In this document: one piece after another, positions 1 through 9,177 of the stretch
Layout of the letters: every line of letters begins with the position of its first letter
How positions within the stretch are numbered: position 1 is the stretch's first letter
Origin: Rhodobacter capsulatus
GTDB taxonomy: Bacteria; Pseudomonadota; Alphaproteobacteria; Rhodobacterales; Rhodobacteraceae
Assembly (NCBI RefSeq): GCF_005144475.1
Contig: NZ_SWJZ01000008.1
Coordinates: 186,001 to 250,000 of the forward strand
Length of the DNA: 64,000 nt
Reading direction: 5' to 3'
The notes under the pieces: model-generated
What the model saw: the letters and a program-made list of their open reading frames with translations, nothing else
Databases searched by the model: none
Told to the model about the DNA's origin: nothing
Translations under genes and position numbers: made by a program

Positions 1-341
1 AGGCTCGACTGCACCGACATCATCGAGCGATAGCCGCTGTCGACCCGCTCGATTTCCCGCGCCACCAGACCATAGGCGACATAAGACGCGCCCAGCCCGC
101 CGTATTCCTCGGGGATGGTCACGCCCAAAAGCCCCATCGCCCCCATCTCGCGGAAGATCGCCGGATCGGTTTCTTCCTCGGCAAAGGCGCGAATCACCCG
201 GGGTTGCAGCTTTTCCTGCGCATAGGCCCGGGCCGCATCGCGCAGCATCCGTTCTTCTTCGGTCAACTGGCCATTCAGGCGCAGCGGGTCATCCCAGTCA
301 AACCGGGCAAGATCGGGGGCATCCTTGGGTTTCAGGGCCAT
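1..341 (-). CDS. gcdH: Glutaryl-CoA dehydrogenase, N-terminal part (runs off the window)
   Basis: Acyl-CoA dehydrogenase family flavoenzyme. The glutaryl-CoA type oxidises and decarboxylates glutaryl-CoA to crotonyl-CoA in lysine and aromatic breakdown and passes electrons to ETF in the cytoplasm. Only the first 113 codons are present. Visible motifs are [18 protein letters not shown] near residue 14, [13 protein letters not shown], and [21 protein letters not shown] sequence at the window edge, the usual N-terminal signature of this subfamily. The ATG at 341 follows GGAGG by 5 nt, better placed than the ATG at 353. A LysR-type gene lies divergently 90 bp away, an arrangement often seen for glutarate-responsive regulation. 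The rest of the gene lies outside the window. Confidence 0.82.
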   Translation of the reverse strand, partial: MALKPKDAPDLARFDWDDPLRLNGQLTEEERMLRDAARAYAQEKLQPRVIRAFAEEETDPAIFREMGAMGLLGVTIPEEYGGLGASYVAYGLVAREIERVDSGYRSMMSVQSS

Positions 342-431
342 CTGGTCCTCCATGCGTTCGATGCTTTATGCGCGAGGAAAATACGCTAATCTACCGCTAT
401 TCCGGCTTATGTCGATGCACGGAGCGCATAC

Positions 432-1322
432 ATGACCCTGCCCAGACGCTATATTCCCTCGGTCTCGCTGCTTGCCGCCTTCGAGGCGGTCTGTCGTCTG
501 GGCTCGACCGCCGCCGCGGCGCGGGAATTGTCGCTGACGCAGGGCGCGGTCAGCCGTCTGGTGCAGAACCTCGAAGGGCAATTGGGCGTGCAGCTCTTTC
601 GGCGCGAGGGGCGGCGGCTGATGCCGACCGAGGCGGCGCAGGCCTATGCCCGCGACGTGCGCAAGGCGCTAGAGCTCATCGCACGGGCCTCGCTCGGTCT
701 GCGCGCCAATCCGGGCGGGGGTGTCTTGAACCTGGCGATCCTGCCCACTTTCGGCACGCGCTGGCTGGCGCCGCGGCTGGCAAGCTTTCTGGCGGAAAAT
801 CCGGGGGTGACGCTGAACCTGGGCACGCGGCTGCGGCCCTTCGATTTCGCGACCGAGACCTTTGACGCCGCGATCCATTTCGGCACCCGGCCCTGGCCCG
901 ATGCCGAGCAGATGCTGCTGTTCGAAGAACGCATCCTTGCCGCTTGCTCTGCAGATTTCGCCCGCAGTCACCCGATGCAGACCCCCGCGGATTTGCTCGA
1001 TCAGTCTCTGTTGCAGCTGGAATCGCGTCCGAATGCCTGGACGGCCTGGTTCGCCCATCACGGGCTGCAGGCGCCCGCCACCCGCGGGATCATGTTCGAC
1101 CAGTTCGCGCCGATGATGCAGGCCGCCGCGCATGGCGTCGGCATCGCGCTTCTGCCCGAGTTCCTTGCGCTGCCGGAAATCGCCGAGGGACGGCTGATCC
1201 GCACCCCGGGCGAACCGGTCTCGGGCGTCGGCGCCTATTATCTGGTCTGGCCCGCGGGGGTCACGCCCTCGCCCGCGCTGGTGGCGTTCCGCGACTGGAT
1301 CGGCCGCGCCGCAGCTCAGTAA
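432..1322 (+). CDS. LysR-family transcriptional regulator, divergent from gcdH
   Basis: A 296-aa DNA-binding regulator. The N-terminal winged helix-turn-helix (about residues 10-65) contains SLTQGAVSRLVQNLE as recognition-helix region, followed by a LysR substrate-binding domain (about 90-290). The N-terminus and overall pattern resemble the GcvA/AmpR subgroup. It is transcribed away from the glutaryl-CoA dehydrogenase gene with 90 bp between the two starts, so the simplest inference is that it controls gcdH in response to glutarate or a related acyl-CoA. That is inference from position, not from the ligand domain. Its last 7 bases overlap the end of the convergent tamB gene. I see no cofactor-specific residues that fix the ligand. 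Confidence 0.85.
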   Translation: MTLPRRYIPSVSLLAAFEAVCRLGSTAAAARELSLTQGAVSRLVQNLEGQLGVQLFRREGRRLMPTEAAQAYARDVRKALELIARASLGLRANPGGGVLNLAILPTFGTRWLAPRLASFLAENPGVTLNLGTRLRPFDFATETFDAAIHFGTRPWPDAEQMLLFEERILAACSADFARSHPMQTPADLLDQSLLQLESRPNAWTAWFAHHGLQAPATRGIMFDQFAPMMQAAAHGVGIALLPEFLALPEIAEGRLIRTPGEPVSGVGAYYLVWPAGVTPSPALVAFRDWIGRAAAQ

Positions 1323-4300
1323 TCCTTCTCGAAAAAGACCCCGAGCGAGCTGTCCCCCGCCGAACCGACCGAGGCCTTGGCGGTGATCTGCTTCGTGATG
1401 TCAAGGTTCAGCGTCACCTCGGCCTGACCGGAACTGTCCACCGACACGTCGGAATAGACGTTCTTCGCCAGATACTTGCCCGCTTTCACCGTGGCATTGC
1501 CGCTGTCATCGGTGCCGACATCGAGATCATCAAGCCCAAAGCCCTGCCGCAGCTTCGACACGATCCCGTCGCCGCCCTTGCCCGCCAGCGTCGCCACCGC
1601 CGAGGCCAGCTGCGCCGCCTGCAGCGGCGAAAGCGTCGTCAGCCCCTTGTTGAACAAAAGCCGGGCCAGAACCTCTTCCTCGGGCAGATCGGGCGCCGAG
1701 GAGATGGTCAGATTGGGCTCGGTCGCCGCGCCCTCCAGCGTCAGGGAAATGTCCAGATCCTCCTGCGAGGTGGTCGCCTTGAACATCACCCAGGGCACCA
1801 GCGCGCCTTGCAACGCCACCTGCCCCTCGGTCAGATCGAAGCGCTTGCCCAGCACGTCCAGCCGACCGCGGATCAGGCTGAACTGACCGACCGGAACGAT
1901 GTTCGCCGTCGTGCCGGTGACCCGCAGCTGCCCGCCCAGCTCCGCATCCAGCCCGCGACCGCGCACGAAGATCTGTTGCGGCGCGGACACCGAGACATCG
2001 AGCGCAATCGACCTGCCGCCGCCCTTCGCCGCCTTGGCAGTCTCGATCAGCCCCGCGCGCAGCCGCGTCTGATGCACGCTGCCGGGTTCGTGCTGATGCG
2101 TGATCGCCGGGATCGACCCGGCGCCGCCCAGCCCGCCCGCGGGGATCCGCAGCTCGGTTTCGTCAAGCGTCAGCGCGCCGCCGATCCGCAGCGCGCCGGT
2201 CAGCCCGCCATTGATCGCCAGCTTGCCACTGACGCGGGTGTCGTAAAGCTCTGGGTCGCGCAGCCGGGCGCGGTCCAGAACCAGCGCCAGCTTCGCCGGG
2301 AAGGGCCCGGTCAGACCCACCGGCCCCGACAGCGAGAGCCCGCCGCCGCCTGCGAAACTGGCCTGACCCGAGAGCTGCGCCGTGCCATTGGCCAGTTTCG
2401 CCTGCAGATCCACATCGCTCAGCGCCTGCCCGAGGGTCGGGGCCGCCACGCGCAGGTTCGACCCCATGACCTGCCCGGACAGCGCCGAAAGCCCCGGCGC
2501 CCCCTTCACGGCCAGATCGAAGGTCAGCGGCCCCTGCACCGATTGCGGCTCAAGGAAACTGTTCGCCAGCGCCGTCTCGGCCCGGCCCGAAATCGCCAGA
2601 TCGACAGAGGACGCATCGGCAGCCATCGTGCCCTTGACGGTCGCCTGCGTGCCGCCCGGCCCGGTGCCGCGCAGATCCAGCCCGTAGCGGGCGCCGTGAT
2701 CGGTCAGACTGCCCGAAATCGCCAGCGGCCCGGGAAATCCGGGCGCCAGCAGCGCGACATTCGAGAGTTTGGTGGACAGATCGAAGACCTTCGGCTGATC
2801 CTTGCGCGGTTTGGCCGAGGCCGAAAGCTGCGGCGTCGAGAGGTTCAGATCGGCCAGATGGAAGGTGCCCTCGTCTTGCCGGAGGCTCAGCGCAAAACGG
2901 CTCTGTCCCGCCAGAATCCGGTTCAGGGTCGGCTGCGGCAGGGCCATGTTCCGCCCCGTCCCGCTGACCGAGATCCGCCGCGCATTGAGCGGCCCGGTCA
3001 GCGTCGCATCGACCGCCACCGCGCCGCCGTAACCGGCGCCAAGACGCCCGAGGTTGGGCGCCTGAAGCCGGGCCGAGAGCGTGCTTTCGCTGCTGCTGAT
3101 CCTCCCCGAAGCGTGCAGCGACGCCCCCCCGGCATCGGCCGCAAGCTGGCGCAGGGTCAGGCCCGTGTCATCGCGCGCCGCCGAAAGAAGGATCTTCGCC
3201 TGCCCCGCCAAAAGCGCATCGGCCTGCGCCTGATCAAGGTGCAGATCGGTCGCGTCAAGATCGACCTCGGCGTCGAAAGCGCCGCTGGAAAGCACATAGC
3301 GCCCCTGAAGATCCGCCGAAACAGTGCCGGAAAGGGCGCGGCCCGCCAGCGCGGAGAGGCTTGCCAGCTTGCGGTGATCCGCCTCGAGATGACCCGAAAT
3401 CGCCAGATCCTCGCCCAGCGCGAAGCGGCCGCGGGCGGTGAAATCGCGGCTGCCCAGGGTCAGACGGGGCACGGTCAGGGGGTGTCCCTTTTGCCAGAAG
3501 AACTGCAGCTTGCCCGAGGCAAAGGGGCCCAGCGCCTCGGCCAGTGCCTTGTCTGCGGGGGCGATTCCGGTCGCGATCAAGTTCAACGCCCCGCCCACCG
3601 TCTGCGGCCCGATCCGGCCAGACCCGGACAGGCTGAGCCGGTCGAGCAGGTCGGCGCCGCGCGCAAGTCCGGTCAGGTCGGAGACCAGGCTCCAGCCCTC
3701 GCCCGTCGCACGGTCGTAGCGCAGCTTCACCTCACCGCCGCGCAGGCTGACGGGGGCGCCGGACAGCGGCAAGACCACGGGTTCACCGGTCTCAAGCCCC
3801 AGCTTTGCCGTCAGATCGAAGCGATCGGGCAGGCCGTCGGGGCGCAGATCAAGCCCGCCCGACAGGCTGACCGCCCGCCCGCGCAAATCAAGCTGGCGCA
3901 GCCGCAACATCCCGGTGGTGCTGCGTTCGCCCAGAAAATCCAGCCGCGTCTCGGGCCCGAAGAAGCCGCGATAGGCCTCGGGCAGCAGCGCCGCGACATC
4001 GCCGCCAAGGCTGGCCGCCACCGTGCGGGCACCATTCTTGCCGCCCAGCGCCACCGTGCCAGTGATCCGCGACACGCCCGCGGTGCCCAGAAGCACATCG
4101 GCCTTGAAATCCTCCAGACTGCCCAGCCCGCTCATCGACAGCGTCAGCGACGGCCGCCCCGGCAGGCCGATCAGCCCCGAGGCGATGCCGTCCTGCGCCT
4201 CGGTCAGAAGCATGTCCAGAAGCAGCGCCCGGCTGTCTTCGACATAGCTTGCCCGCAGCGCAAAGCGCCCCTTCGGCCCGTCGGTGCGGGTTGCGGTCAG

Positions 4301-4816
4301 GTCGGTTTCGCCGTCCCCGCCCGACAGCCGCAGCGATCCTTCCAGCTGAAATTCGGCTGCCTGCCCCAGAACGGGCGCGCCAAGACTCAGCTTTTCCGCC
4401 TTCACAGAGCCGATTTCGACCGCGACCGGCAGCTTTGGCAGGGAAAACGGCTTCGCCTCGGGCGGGGTTTCCTGCGGCGGTGCCACCGGCAGGCGCGGCA
4501 GCTCGATCTCGGAGGCCGAGAGTTCCTCGACCGAGATCTTGCCCAGAAGCAGCGCCGCCCGGTCCCATGTCACGGCGCCATTGCGCAGCGTCAGCCAGAC
4601 CCCCTGATCATCGGCGATCGTCAGCGTGTCGAAACTGGCCCGCGAGGACAGCGCCCCGCGGAAACCTTCCAGCCGGATCTCGCGCCCGGTGCCGGACAGA
4701 TTGTCCTCGATCAGCCCGGTCAGATAGGACCGGTCCCGTTCGGTCTGGGCCGGGTCCGCCTCCTGCGCCAGGGCGGGAAGCGGCAGCAGAAGAAGAAAGA
4801 CAACCAGCCACCGCAT
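1316..4816 (-). CDS. tamB: TamB, translocation and assembly module inner-membrane/periplasmic protein
   Basis: A 1166-aa member of the TamB/DUF490 (AsmA-like) family. It begins with a hydrophobic signal/anchor segment (residues 2-18, WLVVFLLLLPLPALA). A very long beta-rich periplasmic part follows, with repeated short AsmA-like strands. The C-terminal conserved TamB domain (roughly the last 330 residues) includes FVRGRGLDAELGGQLRVTG, and the chain ends in an aromatic residue (KDY). TamB works with TamA in assembling some outer-membrane proteins, and the family is also implicated in phospholipid transport across the periplasm. The start overlaps the tamA stop as TGATG, so the two are translationally coupled. 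Length is within the family range. Confidence 0.93.
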   Translation of the reverse strand: MRWLVVFLLLLPLPALAQEADPAQTERDRSYLTGLIEDNLSGTGREIRLEGFRGALSSRASFDTLTIADDQGVWLTLRNGAVTWDRAALLLGKISVEELSASEIELPRLPVAPPQETPPEAKPFSLPKLPVAVEIGSVKAEKLSLGAPVLGQAAEFQLEGSLRLSGGDGETDLTATRTDGPKGRFALRASYVEDSRALLLDMLLTEAQDGIASGLIGLPGRPSLTLSMSGLGSLEDFKADVLLGTAGVSRITGTVALGGKNGARTVAASLGGDVAALLPEAYRGFFGPETRLDFLGERSTTGMLRLRQLDLRGRAVSLSGGLDLRPDGLPDRFDLTAKLGLETGEPVVLPLSGAPVSLRGGEVKLRYDRATGEGWSLVSDLTGLARGADLLDRLSLSGSGRIGPQTVGGALNLIATGIAPADKALAEALGPFASGKLQFFWQKGHPLTVPRLTLGSRDFTARGRFALGEDLAISGHLEADHRKLASLSALAGRALSGTVSADLQGRYVLSSGAFDAEVDLDATDLHLDQAQADALLAGQAKILLSAARDDTGLTLRQLAADAGGASLHASGRISSSESTLSARLQAPNLGRLGAGYGGAVAVDATLTGPLNARRISVSGTGRNMALPQPTLNRILAGQSRFALSLRQDEGTFHLADLNLSTPQLSASAKPRKDQPKVFDLSTKLSNVALLAPGFPGPLAISGSLTDHGARYGLDLRGTGPGGTQATVKGTMAADASSVDLAISGRAETALANSFLEPQSVQGPLTFDLAVKGAPGLSALSGQVMGSNLRVAAPTLGQALSDVDLQAKLANGTAQLSGQASFAGGGGLSLSGPVGLTGPFPAKLALVLDRARLRDPELYDTRVSGKLAINGGLTGALRIGGALTLDETELRIPAGGLGGAGSIPAITHQHEPGSVHQTRLRAGLIETAKAAKGGGRSIALDVSVSAPQQIFVRGRGLDAELGGQLRVTGTTANIVPVGQFSLIRGRLDVLGKRFDLTEGQVALQGALVPWVMFKATTSQEDLDISLTLEGAATEPNLTISSAPDLPEEEVLARLLFNKGLTTLSPLQAAQLASAVATLAGKGGDGIVSKLRQGFGLDDLDVGTDDSGNATVKAGKYLAKNVYSDVSVDSSGQAEVTLNLDITKQITAKASVGSAGDSSLGVFFEKDY

Positions 4817-6615
4817 CAGAATGCCTGCCCTATGCCAAGATAGAGTTGCGGGCCGTCGCCCGTGGTGCCATCGACCGGGGCGGCGACATCCAGCCGGATC
4901 GGGCCGATCGGGGTTCTGTAGCGCAGCCCAAGGCCCGCGCCGGAATGCCAGTCGCCGCCCGCGCCGAAGAAGTCCGAGGCGCTGATGTAGCCCGCGTCAT
5001 AAAAGGCCACGACGCCGATCTTTTCGGTGACGCCGGCGCGCACCTCGGCCGAAAGCCCGACAAAGCGGGTGCCGCCGGTGTGCAGCGTGCCGCCCTGCAG
5101 TTCCTTGACGCCCAGCGCCTGATAAGGTTGCCCGCGCACGGTGCCGCCGCCGCCGGAATAGAACAGGTAATCCCGCGGCGTTTCGGCCAGATCAGAGCCG
5201 AAAACGCCGCCGATCTGCGCCCGTCCGGCCAGCACGAAGCGGTCATTGGCGCCAAAGCCGCGATAGGCGCGGAAATCGCCCTGCAGCCGCGCCCCGGATC
5301 CGGTGGTGCCGAGCCCGTAAAACGGCATCAGATCCAGCTTCGCATAAGTGCCGCGCGTCGCATCGGCGGGCAGATTGCGGTGTTCCCAGGTCGCGGACAT
5401 CGGGAAGGTCATCTGCCGATAGATCAGCTCGCCTGCGCCATCCTCGATCTTCGCCCATTCATAGCCGATCCCGGCCTCGGCCGAGAGTTTCGCGCTGAAG
5501 ATATGGCTGAGCCCGAAGCTGAGCCCGTAGCCGCTCAAGGTGTAATCGTCTTCATGGGCGCGGGCGATTTCGGTTTTCAGAAAGGCGGCGGTGTCCGGCG
5601 AGAAAGTGGCGGGCCGGTCCAGCCGGGCGCCGAAACTGTAATCGGTGCCGCCGCTGCCGACCCCCACGCCCGAGACCTCGGCATCCAGGCGCAGCTTTTC
5701 GCCGCCGCCCATCAGATTGCGGTGCAGCCAATAGCCCGAGAGCTTGCCGCCATCCGAGGTCGAGACCTCGGCGCCAAAGCCGAGACGGCGCAGTTTCGCC
5801 TCGACCACGGTCAGCTCGCCGTCCAAAAGCCGCCCGTCGCGCAGGGTGTCGGCTTCGGTCAGTGTCACCGCGCTGAAGATGCCGGTGCGGCGCAGTCGGT
5901 TGCGGACCTCCTCGAGCGCTTCGGGCGAGAAGACCTCGCCCGAGGGAAACCCGGCGATCTTCGCAAGACGGGCGCTGCGCAGCCGCTCGTTGCCGGTCAT
6001 CTGCAGCGTGCCGAACCAGGTCTGCGGGCCGGGATCCAGCGCGATATCGGCCGCCAGCTCCTGATTGCGGTGATCGGCGGTGATCGTTTGCCGCGCCACC
6101 GCGGCCTTGGCATGGCCCGCGTCGCGCCAGGCCGAAACGCCGTTTCCGGCGGCGGCAACGATGGTCGAGGACCGCGCCACCTCGGTCGCGCGAAAGCTGG
6201 GCGGCACCCGCGTCGCCGGGGCGAGCGGACCGATCGCGGCGCGGGAAAACCGGAACACCGGACCCGGATCGACCCGGATTTCGACCTTGCCGATGCGCTC
6301 GGGCGCATCCATCGGCGCGATATTCGCCGCCTCGCGCCCGTCGATCAGGATCGAGACCGCGCCGCCATAGCGGCCCTCGTCGTAAAGCGCGGCCAGCAGA
6401 CGGGCGTAATCGGCCCGCGCCGCGCCGAACAGATCCTGCGCGTCGGCCTCCTTGTTGCCTGCCGCCTCGCGCGACAGCGACACCTGGGCCAGCGCCTTCG
6501 ACAACGCCGCATCGGGCGCCGAGAGCTGCAGCCGGAATTCCGTTTCGGCCGACGCCATGCCGGCGCAGGCAGCGACAAGAACGATCACGCTTGCGGACAG
6601 ACGCGCAGACACCAC
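4816..6615 (-). CDS. tamA: TamA, BamA/Omp85-family outer-membrane protein
   Basis: A 599-aa Omp85-superfamily barrel partner of TamB. A signal peptide is visible at residues 1-23 (cleavage after GMASA). POTRA-type sequence follows (about 30-260), with a final POTRA near GFPSGEVFSPEALEEVRNRL. A 16-strand beta barrel occupies the rest, with family features such as GGTVRGQPYQALG and YDAGYIS and a C-terminal Phe. The start is GTG at 6615, and a second GTG follows immediately. A GGGGGG run lies just upstream. It heads a two-gene unit with tamB. Confidence 0.92.
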   Translation of the reverse strand: MVSARLSASVIVLVAACAGMASAETEFRLQLSAPDAALSKALAQVSLSREAAGNKEADAQDLFGAARADYARLLAALYDEGRYGGAVSILIDGREAANIAPMDAPERIGKVEIRVDPGPVFRFSRAAIGPLAPATRVPPSFRATEVARSSTIVAAAGNGVSAWRDAGHAKAAVARQTITADHRNQELAADIALDPGPQTWFGTLQMTGNERLRSARLAKIAGFPSGEVFSPEALEEVRNRLRRTGIFSAVTLTEADTLRDGRLLDGELTVVEAKLRRLGFGAEVSTSDGGKLSGYWLHRNLMGGGEKLRLDAEVSGVGVGSGGTDYSFGARLDRPATFSPDTAAFLKTEIARAHEDDYTLSGYGLSFGLSHIFSAKLSAEAGIGYEWAKIEDGAGELIYRQMTFPMSATWEHRNLPADATRGTYAKLDLMPFYGLGTTGSGARLQGDFRAYRGFGANDRFVLAGRAQIGGVFGSDLAETPRDYLFYSGGGGTVRGQPYQALGVKELQGGTLHTGGTRFVGLSAEVRAGVTEKIGVVAFYDAGYISASDFFGAGGDWHSGAGLGLRYRTPIGPIRLDVAAPVDGTTGDGPQLYLGIGQAF

Positions 6616-6719
6616 AACCCCCCGGTCAATACAGCGTGAATGATGCAGCTTTGCGCGCGGATTGCCAGAGCCAGCTTTGCCGGGCGGTGGGTTTTTGCCG
6701 TTTTCCGCAGTCGCGCCCG

Positions 6720-7250
6720 TCAGCCGCGCAGGATTGATCCGAAAATCCGGTCAAGATGGCTCGACAGATAGATGTTGAGCCATTTCGAGAACCGTTCGGG
6801 ATGCCGACCGGCCTCGGCCGCCAGATCATAAAGGCCGATCCAGCGCACCTCGGCCACTTCGCGGGGATCGGGCGCGATCCGCATATGCGGTTTGGCATAG
6901 GCCAGATAGATGTCGACCACCTCATGTTCGATCATGCCGCCGCCGACATCGGCGCGATATTCCAGCCGGTCGGCATGGGCGGGATAAAGCCCGGTGATCC
7001 CCAGCTCCTCGCGCAGCCGCCGCACGGCGCATTCCTCGGGGCGTTCCGTCCAGCCCGGATGGGTGCAGCAGGTGTTCGCCCAAAGCCCCGGAGAATGATA
7101 TTTCTCCTCAGAGCGGCGCTGGATCAGCACGTTTTCGCCATCCATGACGAAAACAGACACCGCCTTGTGGCGGAGCCCTTTCAAATGCACCTCCAACTTG
7201 TCCACCGGAGCCAGTCTGTCACCAACCCAGGCGGGTATAAGCTCACTCAT
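6720..7250 (-). CDS. idi: Isopentenyl-diphosphate delta-isomerase (type I, Nudix fold)
   Basis: A 176-aa enzyme interconverting isopentenyl diphosphate and dimethylallyl diphosphate for isoprenoid, carotenoid and bacteriochlorophyll side-chain synthesis. The family landmarks are present: WANTCCTHP (active-site Cys and metal His), followed by a Nudix-type helix RRLREELGI and the acidic EYRADVGGGMIEHEVVDIY block. It is complete and of normal length. There is no photosynthesis gene next to it. A long perfect hairpin ending 20 nt before the start (7270-7298) separates it from secB. No strong Shine-Dalgarno sequence is visible before ATG 7250. Confidence 0.93.
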   Translation of the reverse strand: MSELIPAWVGDRLAPVDKLEVHLKGLRHKAVSVFVMDGENVLIQRRSEEKYHSPGLWANTCCTHPGWTERPEECAVRRLREELGITGLYPAHADRLEYRADVGGGMIEHEVVDIYLAYAKPHMRIAPDPREVAEVRWIGLYDLAAEAGRHPERFSKWLNIYLSSHLDRIFGSILRG

Positions 7251-7269
7251 GTGACCGACCCGAAAGCAA

Positions 7270-7298
7270 AAGCCATCGCATTTTGAATGCGATGGCTT
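7270..7298 (-). terminator. Strong hairpin with T-rich tail after secB, just before idi
   Basis: Perfect 13-bp stem (7270-7282 with 7286-7298) around a 3-nt loop. Read on the minus strand it is followed by TTTTGCTTT. It lies about 70 bases past the secB stop and ends only 20 bases before the idi start codon, so it could terminate secB transcription or act in the idi leader. Confidence 0.6.
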
Positions 7299-7349
7299 GC
7301 AGTGTCAGCGGGTCACCTTGTCCCTGAGGCAGGTTGACGCGCCGAAAAT

Positions 7350-7366
7350 ATCAACCTTGGGTTGAT
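7350..7366 (-). terminator. Small hairpin at the secB stop codon
   Basis: ATCAACC / GGTTGAT arms of 7 bp with a 3-nt loop, followed on the minus strand by TATTTTC. It abuts the secB stop codon. It is a weak terminator or 3'-end stabilising hairpin. Confidence 0.35.
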
Positions 7367-7860
7367 CAGTTCACCAGCGCTTCACTTGCCTTTTGCGCCT
7401 CGGCGCGGCGGGCAAGCTCGGCCCGATAGAGCGCGACGAAATCGACCGGATCGAGGTTGAACGGCGGGAAGCCGCCATCGCGCGTCACATCCGAGACAAT
7501 ACGCCGCACATAGGGGAAAAGCTGGCGCGGGCATTCGATCAGCAGGAAGGGATGCATCTGATCCTCGGGCACGCCCTCGATGTGGAAGATGCCGCCGTAA
7601 TCGAGCTCCAGCAGGTAAAGCGCCGAATTCGTCGCCTTGTTGGTCGAGGTGATCTTGAATTTGGTGATCACCTCATACTGGTGCTCGGCCGGGCGCTTGC
7701 GGGCGTCGAGGCTGACCTGCACCTGCATTTCCGGCTGCACTTCCGGGCTTTGCAGCCCGTTCAGCGCCACCGCGTTCTCGAACGACATGTCCCGCACGAA
7801 TTGCGCAAGGATGCTCATTTTCATCTGCGGCTGGGCCGCCTCATTCGTGGCTTCGGTCAT
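7366..7860 (-). CDS. secB: Protein-export chaperone SecB
   Basis: A 164-aa SecB-family tetrameric cytoplasmic chaperone that keeps preproteins unfolded and delivers them to SecA. The conserved core is visible: QFVRDMSFENAVALNGL near the N-terminus, YLLELDYGGIF, and the C-terminal block HPFLLIECPRQLFPYVR with SDVTRDGGFPPFNLDPVDF. It starts at ATG 7860 after GGAGTGACCC. In many alphaproteobacteria secB sits next to dnaQ by the replication origin. Here it is about 40 kb away from dnaQ, next to fxsA. Confidence 0.96.
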   Translation of the reverse strand: MTEATNEAAQPQMKMSILAQFVRDMSFENAVALNGLQSPEVQPEMQVQVSLDARKRPAEHQYEVITKFKITSTNKATNSALYLLELDYGGIFHIEGVPEDQMHPFLLIECPRQLFPYVRRIVSDVTRDGGFPPFNLDPVDFVALYRAELARRAEAQKASEALVN

Positions 7861-7909
7861 GGGTCACTCCAGGATATCTGCGATCTTCTAGCATTCCGGG
7901 ACCCGTGTC

Positions 7910-8401
7910 TCAATGGCGTGTCCAGCCCGAATTCCCCTTGATCGACGGGTTTTTCGGGTCGATTTCCTGAAAGTCGCCGTCGATCACCTGCCCCGGATCG
8001 GCGCCTGGCCGGGGCGGTTGCGACACCGTGCCGAAGCCCTGGCCGAAGCCCTGCACCACCACGCGTTTCGACAGCCGCGCGATCAGCAGCCTGCGCACCG
8101 GCGGCACGAGCAAGAGCAGCCCGAAAACATCGGTCAGCAGCCCGGGCAGAATCAGCAGGCCCCCGGCCACGAGGATCAGCGCCTCCTCGGCCAGCGGCAC
8201 GGCCGGGTTGCCGATCCCCGCCATCGCCTGCCGCAACCCGGCCTGCGCCCGGTCGCCCTGCGCGCGCAGCACGGCGATGCCCAGCGCCGCCGTGGCCAGA
8301 ACCAGTCCCAGCGTCGGCCACAGACCCAGCCGTCCGCCGATCTCGACGAAAAGGCCGATCTCGATCAGCGGCCAGGCCATCAGCAGGATAAAAAACCACA
8401 T
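7910..8401 (-). CDS. fxsA: FxsA-family inner-membrane protein
   Basis: A 163-aa small membrane protein with FxsA-type hydrophobic segments at about residues 3-20 and 25-45 (MWFFILLMAWPLIEIGLFVEI, then LWPTLGLVLATAALGIAVL) and another around 75-100. The E. coli homologue was named for suppressing phage F exclusion of T7; its cellular role is unclear. I chose the ATG at 8401 because GGAGGT lies 4 nt upstream and the 15 residues before it are not conserved in type. The tail is polar and Pro/Gly-rich. It is divergent from the Tim44-like gene. Confidence 0.85.
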   Translation of the reverse strand: MWFFILLMAWPLIEIGLFVEIGGRLGLWPTLGLVLATAALGIAVLRAQGDRAQAGLRQAMAGIGNPAVPLAEEALILVAGGLLILPGLLTDVFGLLLLVPPVRRLLIARLSKRVVVQGFGQGFGTVSQPPRPGADPGQVIDGDFQEIDPKNPSIKGNSGWTRH

Positions 8402-8511
8402 TGTTACCTCCGAAGGTGGGACAAGGGCGTCGGTGGACTTGAACAAAGCGCTCCCTTACATAAGTGGGAGAAGCACACGTTCCAATCGTCAACATCGCCG
8501 CGGAAAAGCCC

Positions 8512-9171
8512 ATGAGCCCAGCACTGTTCCAGTTGATCGTTCTTGCCGCTATCGCGATCTTCCTGATCTTGAAGCTCAAGAGCGTTCTGGGCACCCGCGA
8601 CGGCTACGAAGACGAGCCGACGCCGATCGAACCTCCGGGGCCGCGCGGTCCCGACCGGTTCGAGGTGATCGAGGGCGGTCCCGATCATGACATCATCGAC
8701 CATGTGCCCGAGGGCTCGGATGCCGCGGTGGCGCTGGCGCAGATGAAGCGGATCGAAGCGGCGTTCAATGTCGGCGCCTTCCTGCAGGGGTCGAAAGTGG
8801 CCTACGAGATGATCCTGATGGCCTTCGAGCGCGGCGATCTCTCGCCGGTGCGGCGGTTCCTGGCGCCCGAGGTTCTGGACGCCTTCGAGACCGCGGTGGC
8901 GGATCGGCAACGGCAGGGCCTGACGGTCGAGGCGAATTTCCTTGGCCTGCGCGAATTGACGCTGACCGATGCCAGCTTTGACGCTGCCTCGCGCGAGGCG
9001 GAGGTGACGGTGCGGTTCGGCGGCGAGCTGATCTCGGTGGCGCGCGATGCGCAGGGTGCGGTGGTCGAAGGCGATCCGAAGACCCCGCGCAAGCAGCGCG
9101 ACAGCTGGACCTTTGCGCGCGTCATGGGCAGTTCCGATCCGAACTGGCAGCTTGTCGCCACGGGCGGCTGA
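8512..9171 (+). CDS. Tim44-like domain membrane-anchored protein
   Basis: A 219-aa protein with one N-terminal transmembrane helix (residues 2-22, LFQLIVLAAIAIFLILKLK), a charged linker, and a C-terminal Tim44-like domain (about 75-215). The domain contains FLQGSKVAYEMILMAFERGD and the RRFLAPEVLDAFETAV region typical of the family. In mitochondria Tim44 links the TIM23 translocon to Hsp70. The bacterial relatives are inner-membrane proteins of poorly defined role. It starts at ATG 8512 rather than the upstream in-frame ATG at 8464, because the protein then begins just before the membrane helix. The Smr gene follows 6 nt later, forming a likely two-gene unit. Confidence 0.8.
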   Translation: MSPALFQLIVLAAIAIFLILKLKSVLGTRDGYEDEPTPIEPPGPRGPDRFEVIEGGPDHDIIDHVPEGSDAAVALAQMKRIEAAFNVGAFLQGSKVAYEMILMAFERGDLSPVRRFLAPEVLDAFETAVADRQRQGLTVEANFLGLRELTLTDASFDAASREAEVTVRFGGELISVARDAQGAVVEGDPKTPRKQRDSWTFARVMGSSDPNWQLVATGG

Positions 9172-9177
9172 GCCAGG

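Noticed and set aside
944-4843. A 1299-codon open frame on the plus strand, and similar long frames at 4249-6639 and 9669-12257
   Set aside because: They lie wholly opposite tamB, tamA and hslUV, have Arg/Gln/Pro-biased nonsense composition and no recognisable domain. They are antisense shadows created by the high GC content.
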